Origin: CAMAXB01 sp041746615
Lineage (GTDB): Bacteria; Verrucomicrobiota; Verrucomicrobiia; Opitutales; Opitutaceae
NCBI GenBank assembly: GCA_041746615.1
Contig: JBGTGS010000211.1
Span: 1 to 6,270 of the forward strand
Length of the DNA: 6,270 nt
Direction of reading: 5' to 3'
Shown here: piece by piece, positions 1 through 6,270 of the stretch
Numbering within the stretch: the stretch's first letter is position 1
Layout of the letters: each line of letters opens with the position of its first letter
Made by a program: the position numbers and the translations under genes
The notes under the pieces: generated by a model
Seen by the model: the letters and a program-made list of their open reading frames with translations, nothing else
Databases searched by the model: none
What the model was told of the DNA's origin: nothing

Positions 1-1842
<1,842 letters not shown>

Positions 1843-1892
1843 GGACGTAGATTTGGTCGAGGTTTGGGGGGTGGTTCTCCAGCCGCAAGCGG

Positions 1893-1916
1893 GAAAGCCG
1901 TCCGACCCGGGCTTTC
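1893..1916. repeat. Inverted repeat, 7-bp arms, upstream of carB
   Basis: GAAAGCC (1893-1899) and GGCTTTC (1910-1916) are perfect complements around a 10-base loop. The element ends about 50 bases before the carB start, so it would lie in or near the carB 5' leader. There is no T-run on either side, so it is not an obvious terminator. It could be an operator half-site pair, a leader hairpin or chance. Confidence 0.35.
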
Positions 1917-2017
1917 ATGTTCACCGATCGCATCAGGGCACCTGCTCATCCGGACAAACCCCCATGGCACTCCTGCATCAATCCGTCCATGACTACTAAT
2001 GCATCCTCCCCCGCCTT

Positions 2018-2033
2018 TCCCCTGTCACGGGGA
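2018..2033. repeat. Short inverted repeat, 5-bp arms
   Basis: TCCCC (2018-2022) and GGGGA (2029-2033) flank the 6-base loop TGTCAC. It is short and only suggestive, but it lies a few bases before a second, longer inverted repeat in the same intergenic region. Confidence 0.25.
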
Positions 2034-2039
2034 TGGATT

Positions 2040-2077
2040 CTCCGCGAACCGCATCTTTAATTCGCTCCTGCGCGGAG
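2040..2077. repeat. Inverted repeat, 7-bp GC-rich arms, around the candidate -10 of the kinase gene
   Basis: CTCCGCG (2040-2046) and CGCGGAG (2071-2077) are perfect complements with 24 bases between them. The AT-rich stretch CATCTTTAATTCG, including the candidate -10 box TTTAAT at 2056-2061, sits in the middle. This arrangement would suit an operator overlapping a promoter, or a leader hairpin. No regulator can be named from the sequence. Confidence 0.35.
2056..2061 (+). promoter_or_regulatory. Weak candidate -10 box for the hybrid kinase gene
   Basis: TTTAAT resembles the sigma-70 -10 consensus TATAAT (5 of 6) and is the most AT-rich spot in an otherwise GC-rich leader. The matching -35 region, TGGATT at 2034-2039, is poor. 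If real, transcription would start near 2068, giving a leader of about 70 bases to the ATG at 2138 or about 180 bases to the ATG at 2246. Confidence 0.25.
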
Positions 2078-2084
2078 CCGTCAT

Positions 2085-2094
2085 GCCCGCGGGC
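2085..2094. repeat. 10-bp perfect palindrome GCCCGCGGGC
   Basis: The palindrome lies directly before the GGAGG at 2096-2100. It is self-complementary with no loop, so a protein-binding half-site or chance in GC-rich DNA is more likely than an RNA hairpin. Confidence 0.25.
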
Positions 2095-2106
2095 TGGAGG
2101 GCGATT

Positions 2107-2145
2107 ATGTTTGTGAAGCAACACGGAGTTCTTCGAAATGGTTAA
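2107..2145 (+). CDS. Possible 12-codon leader ORF upstream of the kinase gene
   Basis: ATG at 2107 is preceded by GGAGG at 2096-2100 with a 6-base spacer, the best Shine-Dalgarno match in the window. It opens a short frame (MFVKQHGVLRNG) that ends at TAA 2143-2145. Its end overlaps the alternative kinase start ATG at 2138 by a few bases, an arrangement that could couple translation. There is no run of one amino acid as in attenuation leaders, and a 12-codon frame can arise by chance. The strong ribosome-binding sequence is the only positive evidence. Confidence 0.2.
   Translation: MFVKQHGVLRNG
2125..2128 (+). promoter_or_regulatory. Shine-Dalgarno-like GGAG before the alternative kinase start at 2138
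   Basis: GGAG lies 9 bases before ATG 2138, which is in frame with the kinase and would add 36 residues. By ribosome-binding sequence alone this start looks as good as the one at 2246. The added segment (MVKRLGAFQAILNQAQ...) has no recognisable domain and no signal peptide or membrane segment. Confidence 0.3.
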
Positions 2146-2232
2146 GCGGCTCGGGGCATTCCAGGCCATCCTCAACCAAGCACAGCCGGGTAGCCTGTCC
2201 CTCACTGATACCGACCGAAAGACACTCACGCC

Positions 2233-2239
2233 AAAGAGA
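2233..2239 (+). promoter_or_regulatory. Purine-rich ribosome-binding site for the preferred kinase start at 2246
   Basis: AAAGAGA ends 6 bases before ATG 2246. The match to Shine-Dalgarno is weak, but the ATG opens directly into the receiver domain (IRLLHLEDNPQDAQ), the usual beginning for this kind of kinase. That is why 2246 is preferred over 2138. Confidence 0.4.
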
Positions 2240-2245
2240 CCGTCC

Positions 2246-4957
2246 ATGCCCGACCCGATCCGCCCCATCCGACTCCTCCATTTGGAGGACAATCCGCAGG
2301 ATGCCCAGCTGATCCACGACCTGCTGGCCGCCGGCGGCATCGCCTGCAACATCCTTCTGGTCGATAGTCGTGAGCAATTCGAGGCCGCGCTCAATGAGGG
2401 TTCCTTCGAACTGATCCTGTGCGACTATAATCTCCCGGGCTATGACGGGCTCGCCGCCCTGGAGCAGGTTGGAAAGCGATGCCCCGACACCCCGGTGATT
2501 GTTGTCTCGGGTTCAATCAATGAGGAGGAAGCGGTGCGCTGCCTGCACCTAGGCGCAACAGATTACCTGCTCAAAGAGCGATTGGAACGTCTTGTTTCCG
2601 CAGTGAAACGGGCGTTGAAAGAAGCAGCGGATAATAACCGCCGCCGGGCGAACGAGATGCTGCTGCGTATCGCCGGCACCATTTCCCGCCTGGGCGGATG
2701 GGCGGTGAACCTGCCTCCCCACCATGTCGAATGGTCCGACGAAGTCTGCGCCATCCACGAGGTCCCGACCGGAACCTTTCCCAAGTTGGAAGACGCCCTG
2801 GCCTTCTTCACCCCGGAATTCCGCTCCATCATCGAGGAGGCTTTCACCAACTGCTCCCGGATGGGCATCCCCTACGATCTTGAGCTGCAGATCACGACTG
2901 CCCGCGGGCGCAGGTTGTGGGTGCGGGCCATCGGCGAAGCCGTGCGTGAGGCCCAAGGGACAATCACACGGGTGCAGGGTGCCTTTCAGGATATCACCGA
3001 CCGCAAGCGGGCGGAAGAGTCCCTCCGCCGCTCCCAGGAGCGCTACGCCCTGGCTGCCCATGCGTCCGAGGCGGGGTTGTGGGACTGGGATCTGACAACT
3101 GATGTCATTGAATACGCACCGCATTTTCGCGAAATGCTGGGGTACTCCGTGGAGGAGTTTCCCGACACTTATGCCGCCTTTGAATCCTGTCTGCACCCGG
3201 ATGACCGGGCGGCCACCCAGCAGGCCATCCAGGACCACATCAAGGCCCGGCGGTCCCGCCCATCCAACGCTGAGTTCCGGCTGCGCACCAAGTCCGGCGA
3301 CTACCGTTGGTTTCTGGCGTCAGCTCAGGCCGTCTGGGATGAGTCGGGGCGGGCCACGCGCATGGTCGGATCGACCGTGGACATCACCGGGCGAAAGCTG
3401 GCGGAGGTCAGGCTGCGCGAGCACGCCGCCCTGCTGGAGAAGGCTCCGAATGCGATTGTTGTGTGCGAACTCGATCATCGCATCACCTATTGGAACCGGG
3501 GGGCCGAGCGTCTTTATGGCTGGACCGCCGCCGAGGCTGTTGGCTCCTCCATGCGCAAACTGCTGCATCCGGACCCCGGGTTGTTCGACCCCGCCATGAA
3601 GCACCTGCTCAAACAGGGCGAATGGATAGGAGAGCTGACCCAGGTGAACAAACATGGCTCCATCCTGACCATCGACGGGCGCTGGACGCTCCTCCGGGAT
3701 GAAGCCGGCAACCCTCAGGCCGTGCTCGCAATCAACACCGACATCACCGAGCGCAGGGTGATCGAAACCCAGCTCCTGCGATCACAGCGGATGGAGAGCA
3801 TTGGCACCCTTGCAGGCGGCATCGCCCACGACCTGAACAATCTGCTGGTCCCCATCGTCATGGGGGTGGATCTCCTCAGGCAATCCGCTCCCGATGAATT
3901 GAGCCAGCGGGTGATCAGAAGTATTGCCCAAAGTGCCCGGCGCGGCACCGGTTTAGTAAAGCAGGTCCTGACATTCTCGCGAGGTGCGGCCGGCGCACGG
4001 GTGGCCGTCCATCTCGGTCATGTCATCAAGGAGGTCGTAAATATCATGACCAACAGCTTTCCCAAGAACATCACGGTCACCACCAACGTCCCGGAACCCC
4101 TCCGACTGGTCCACGGTGACCCCACCCAGCTCAGCCAGGTGCTGCTCAACCTGTGCGTAAACTCACGTGACGCCATGCCCGAAGGCGGTCGTCTCACCAT
4201 CACCACGCGGAACACGGACATCGACAGGCAGTACGCCTCCATGCATCATGGAGTGTCCACTGGACACTATGCCGTGCTGGAGGTCGCCGATTCCGGCAAA
4301 GGCATCGCCAAGGAGAACCTCGAACGGATCTTCGATCCTTTTTACACCACCAAGGAGGAGGGACAGGGCACCGGTCTCGGTCTCTACACCACCCTCGGCA
4401 TCGTGCGCAGTCACGGGGGCTTTCTGACCGTCAAAAGCGAACCGGGCGAAGGCACTACCTTTACCATCCATCTCCCGGAGCAGATTCTGGGCGGGGATGA
4501 ATCCGGATCCGCCGGCCGTTCCTCCCATCCCTTCGTCGAGCTGGCCCGAGGCCATGGCGAATGCATCCTGCTCGTTGATGACGAGAGCACCATCCTCACC
4601 ATCACCCAGCAGACCCTGGAGCTGGCCGGCTACAGTGTGCTGACTGCCGAGGATGGAGCCCAGGCCATCAGCCTGTATGCCCTGCATCGGGAGAAAATCT
4701 CCGTGGTACTGACGGACATGGTAATGCCCGTCATGGATGGGGCCAAACTCATCGGTGCGCTGCGCCGCATCGATCCGCAGGTCCGCATCATCGCCATGAG
4801 CGGGGTGGATGTTCCTGACCGTAAAGCCCGGGATGCCGCCGCCGGGATCAGGCACTTCCTCGCCAAGCCCTACACGTCGGAAACACTGCTGACCATGCTG
4901 AGGGATGTGATGGCTGGGAACGGCCGGCAGCCCGATGGAGCAGGCCCGTCTCCTTAG
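2246..4957 (+). CDS. Soluble hybrid sensor histidine kinase, REC-PAS-PAS-PAS-HisKA-HATPase-REC
   Basis: This is a cytoplasmic two-component sensor of about 903 residues with no signal peptide or membrane helix. Numbering is from ATG 2246; the frame is open to an alternative ATG at 2138 (939 residues). The N-terminal receiver spans about 7-125, with acidic residues E14 and D15, phosphoacceptor D60 (ILCDYNLPGYDG), S88 and K110. Three PAS domains follow at about 139-258, 265-384 and 392-504, each ending in the typical DIT-R sequence (DITDRKRAEE, DITGRKLAE, DITERRVIE). The HisKA dimerisation helix carries H528 in AGGIAHDLNNLL. The ATP-binding domain shows the N box (LLNLCVNSRDAM, 633-644), G1 (DSGKGI, 682-687), the F box (IFDPFYTTK) and G2 (GTGLGL, 708-713). 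A C-terminal receiver at about 772-890 has D778, D779, phosphoacceptor D824 (LTDMVMP), S852 and K874. All catalytic residues are present, so it should be active. The ligand is not evident, and I see no cysteine or histidine cluster that marks heme or flavin binding. The likely partner is the convergent NtrC-type regulator, but phosphate could also go to an unlinked protein. Confidence 0.95.
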   Translation: MPDPIRPIRLLHLEDNPQDAQLIHDLLAAGGIACNILLVDSREQFEAALNEGSFELILCDYNLPGYDGLAALEQVGKRCPDTPVIVVSGSINEEEAVRCLHLGATDYLLKERLERLVSAVKRALKEAADNNRRRANEMLLRIAGTISRLGGWAVNLPPHHVEWSDEVCAIHEVPTGTFPKLEDALAFFTPEFRSIIEEAFTNCSRMGIPYDLELQITTARGRRLWVRAIGEAVREAQGTITRVQGAFQDITDRKRAEESLRRSQERYALAAHASEAGLWDWDLTTDVIEYAPHFREMLGYSVEEFPDTYAAFESCLHPDDRAATQQAIQDHIKARRSRPSNAEFRLRTKSGDYRWFLASAQAVWDESGRATRMVGSTVDITGRKLAEVRLREHAALLEKAPNAIVVCELDHRITYWNRGAERLYGWTAAEAVGSSMRKLLHPDPGLFDPAMKHLLKQGEWIGELTQVNKHGSILTIDGRWTLLRDEAGNPQAVLAINTDITERRVIETQLLRSQRMESIGTLAGGIAHDLNNLLVPIVMGVDLLRQSAPDELSQRVIRSIAQSARRGTGLVKQVLTFSRGAAGARVAVHLGHVIKEVVNIMTNSFPKNITVTTNVPEPLRLVHGDPTQLSQVLLNLCVNSRDAMPEGGRLTITTRNTDIDRQYASMHHGVSTGHYAVLEVADSGKGIAKENLERIFDPFYTTKEEGQGTGLGLYTTLGIVRSHGGFLTVKSEPGEGTTFTIHLPEQILGGDESGSAGRSSHPFVELARGHGECILLVDDESTILTITQQTLELAGYSVLTAEDGAQAISLYALHREKISVVLTDMVMPVMDGAKLIGALRRIDPQVRIIAMSGVDVPDRKARDAAAGIRHFLAKPYTSETLLTMLRDVMAGNGRQPDGAGPSP

Positions 4958-4990
4958 GCGCGCCCTGCACTCTGTGGAGCCTTGAGCCGC
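4958..4990. other. 33-base gap between convergent kinase and regulator genes
   Basis: The stop codons of the two convergent genes are only 33 bases apart. There is no stem followed by a T-run in either direction. A small stem TTGAG-CCG-CTCAA at 4982-4994 overlaps the regulator stop codon but is too short for a confident terminator. The palindrome GGCGCGCC at 4957-4964 has no obvious role. Transcripts from the two genes may overlap or end by Rho. Confidence 0.6.
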
Positions 4991-6244
4991 TCAACCCAGC
5001 TCGGCGGGGTCGATATTGAGCACCTTGGCCGCCGCGTCCTTGTCCTGGCGGCTGGCATGCAGGACCATCTCGATGTACTGCTTGCGCTGCCCCTCCAGAT
5101 AATCGGAGAGCGGAGGCCAGAATTTCAGCTCCTTCAATCTCAAGGGCAGCTGCTGCGAGGTGATCACCCGCGTCTCGCTGGTGGCGGCGATCTTGGTGAC
5201 CACCTGGCCCAGCTCCACGACATTGCCCGGCCAATGATAAGCGGAGAGCACGGCCATGGCGTCGTCGGTAAACTCCACCAGGTTGGCGTCAAAATTGGGA
5301 TTGGTCGCCTTGGCCAGGAAATGCTTCACCAGCACGGGCAGGTCCTCCGGGTGCTCGCGCAAGGGCGGAAGCGTGACCGGCAACGACGCGACCCGGTAGA
5401 ACAGCTCATCGTGGAAGTGGCCCTCGTCGGTAAGCTGCTCCAGGTCCACGTTGGTGGTGCAGATCAGCCGGAAACCGTGCGCCGTGTTCCGCAACACGCT
5501 GACCAGCTCCTTTTGCATCGCCAAGGGCAGACACTCCAGGTGTTGCAGGAAAAGGGTGCCGCCGCGGGCCTGGGTGATCCACTGCCCACCCGCACCGTTT
5601 TCGCCGATCAGACCATCGCGAAAATTCCCCTCCGAGCTGAGCGCGCAATCAATGCCGATAAACGGCGCGGCCGGATCCGTGCTGCAGGCGTGGAGGATCT
5701 CGGCCACCGTGGTCTTGCCCGTGCCACTTTCGCCCTGAAGCAGGACCGGTGTACGCACGGATGCCAGCTTCTTGATCTGTTGATACAGCCTTTGAATCGG
5801 GGCACTCTCCCCCACCAGCCGGTTCTCAAGATCGGCCGCTTTCACATTGGGCACACCCGCACCGGACCGCTCGGCCTGGAAGGCCTTGAACTCGATGCCT
5901 CGTCGCAGGGTTGCAATCAACTCATCCACGCGAAAGGGCTTCTGAAGGTAATCGAAGGCTCCAAACTTGAGCGCTTGGATCGCACTCTCCGTGCTGGCGT
6001 ACGCCGTCATGATCACCACCACGGTGCCGGGATCATACTGCTTGAGTTGCTTGAGCAGCGTGATGCCGTCCATCGGCTTCATATCGATGTCGGCCAGCAC
6101 TAGGTCGAACTTCTCCGACTTGTAGCGGCCCAGGGCCTTCTCACCATCCGTGGCAAACGACGTGGTGAACCCCGTCGGTTGGATCACCGCGTCGAGCATC
6201 TCGTGGATCGAGAGAAGATCGTCTACAATCAGGACAGAAGGCAT
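4991..6244 (-). CDS. NtrC-type response regulator with degenerate AAA+ domain and shortened C-terminus
   Basis: This 417-residue protein has the layout of a sigma-54-dependent activator. The receiver domain (about 3-118) is intact: D8, D9, phosphoacceptor D52 (LADIDMKPMDG), T80 and K102 (LQKPF). The AAA+ domain (about 142-370) begins with LVGESAPIQRL and has a good Walker A, GESGTGKT (171-178). Key positions then deviate. The GHEKGAFTGA region reads SSEGNFRDGLIGENGAGG (203-220), with no GAFTGA loop. Walker B reads GGTLFLQH (228-235) instead of GGTLFLDE. The arginine-finger segment reads GHFHDELFYR (275-284), keeping R284 but with H278 where Arg is usual. Sensor II reads WPGNVVEL (338-345), with V343 for Arg. 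N265 of sensor I is kept. The C-terminus (from about 378) resembles a Fis-type helix-turn-helix (AAAKVLNIDPAEL) but stops inside the second helix. From family knowledge this protein should bind nucleotide poorly or without hydrolysis and should not remodel sigma-54 holoenzyme. The frame is intact and the conserved parts are uninterrupted, so it is probably a functional divergent regulator, not a pseudogene. No Shine-Dalgarno precedes ATG 6244. Its tail-to-tail position suggests it partners the hybrid kinase. Confidence 0.92.
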   Translation of the reverse strand: MPSVLIVDDLLSIHEMLDAVIQPTGFTTSFATDGEKALGRYKSEKFDLVLADIDMKPMDGITLLKQLKQYDPGTVVVIMTAYASTESAIQALKFGAFDYLQKPFRVDELIATLRRGIEFKAFQAERSGAGVPNVKAADLENRLVGESAPIQRLYQQIKKLASVRTPVLLQGESGTGKTTVAEILHACSTDPAAPFIGIDCALSSEGNFRDGLIGENGAGGQWITQARGGTLFLQHLECLPLAMQKELVSVLRNTAHGFRLICTTNVDLEQLTDEGHFHDELFYRVASLPVTLPPLREHPEDLPVLVKHFLAKATNPNFDANLVEFTDDAMAVLSAYHWPGNVVELGQVVTKIAATSETRVITSQQLPLRLKELKFWPPLSDYLEGQRKQYIEMVLHASRQDKDAAAKVLNIDPAELG

Positions 6245-6270
6245 GGGAGAGTGGCCGTGCCGTGGACGCG
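6245..6270 (-). other. First 26 bases upstream of the regulator gene
   Basis: Only 26 bases before the regulator start are visible. They are GC-rich and contain neither a purine-rich ribosome-binding site nor a recognisable promoter element, so the promoter or an upstream operon partner lies outside the window. Confidence 0.5.

Larger units (their letters stand above)
1843..2245. other. Divergent intergenic region between carB and the hybrid kinase gene
   Basis: This stretch of about 400 bases separates two divergent genes, so promoters for both should lie here. I see no convincing sigma-70 promoter. The best candidate for the kinase is TTTAAT at 2056-2061 with a weak TGGATT at 2034-2039 (16-base spacer, 3 of 6 matches to TTGACA). 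The region holds inverted repeats at 1893-1916, 2018-2033 and 2040-2077, a 10-base palindrome at 2085-2094, and a possible short leader ORF at 2107-2145. Open frames crossing it on the minus strand show no recognisable protein and look like chance. The last 108 bases are in frame with the kinase and could be coding if the upstream start at 2138 is used. Confidence 0.7.

Noticed and set aside
1965..1976. TGGCAC followed by TGCA, resembling a sigma-54 promoter
   Set aside because: The GG and GC doublets are about 3 bases closer than the strict -24/-12 spacing requires, so sigma-54 would not recognise it. The mirror reading on the minus strand fails in the same way.
1996..2394. 132-codon minus-strand frame covering the intergenic region and the start of the kinase
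   Set aside because: The translation is Ser/Arg/Met-rich without any recognisable motif and overlaps the conserved receiver domain on the other strand.
4957..4964. Palindrome GGCGCGCC after the kinase stop codon
   Set aside because: An 8-base GC palindrome is unremarkable in GC-rich DNA and nothing nearby suggests a function.
4982..4994. Stem TTGAG-CCG-CTCAA as a terminator between the convergent genes
   Set aside because: The stem has only 5 pairs, overlaps the regulator stop codon and has no T-run on either side.
4982..6103. 373-codon open frame on the plus strand opposite the response regulator
   Set aside because: The minus-strand frame carries clear receiver and AAA+ motifs; the plus-strand translation shows no domain and is a codon-bias shadow.
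4991..6244. The regulator gene as a decayed pseudogene
   Set aside because: The frame is uninterrupted for 417 codons, the receiver active site is complete, and conserved AAA+ framework motifs persist; the changes are substitutions at catalytic sites, not frameshifts or stops. The short C-terminus leaves a small doubt.

Overview
The window is GC-rich bacterial chromosome with tight coding. It holds three protein genes and no RNA gene, insertion sequence or CRISPR array that I can see. The taxon is not certain. The CarB sequence, the soluble multi-PAS hybrid kinase and the weak Shine-Dalgarno sites would fit a Verrucomicrobiota (Opitutales-like) genome, but this is a guess from sequence feel, not a search result.

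Layout: (1) 1-1842, minus strand: the N-terminal 614 codons of carB, the large subunit of carbamoyl-phosphate synthetase; the rest runs off the left edge. (2) 1843-2245: a divergent intergenic region of about 400 bases with several short inverted repeats, a possible 12-codon leader ORF and two competing start signals for the next gene. (3) 2246-4957 (open upstream to 2138), plus strand: a soluble hybrid histidine kinase of about 903 residues with the order REC-PAS-PAS-PAS-HisKA-HATPase-REC. (4) 4958-4990: a 33-base gap between convergent genes. (5) 4991-6244, minus strand: a 417-residue NtrC-type response regulator with a receiver domain and an AAA+ domain. (6) 6245-6270: the start of its upstream region.

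The kinase and the regulator are neighbours in tail-to-tail orientation and plausibly belong to one phosphorelay, but they cannot share a promoter. carB is a housekeeping gene of pyrimidine and arginine synthesis and is probably unrelated to the signalling genes.

The most notable point is the regulator. Its receiver domain is intact and its Walker A motif is good. However, the Walker B acidic pair is replaced by Gln-His, the sigma-54-contacting GAFTGA loop is absent, one arginine-finger position and the sensor II arginine are substituted, and the Fis-like helix-turn-helix stops short. It looks like a bacterial enhancer-binding protein that has lost ATPase and sigma-54 activation and may have been repurposed.
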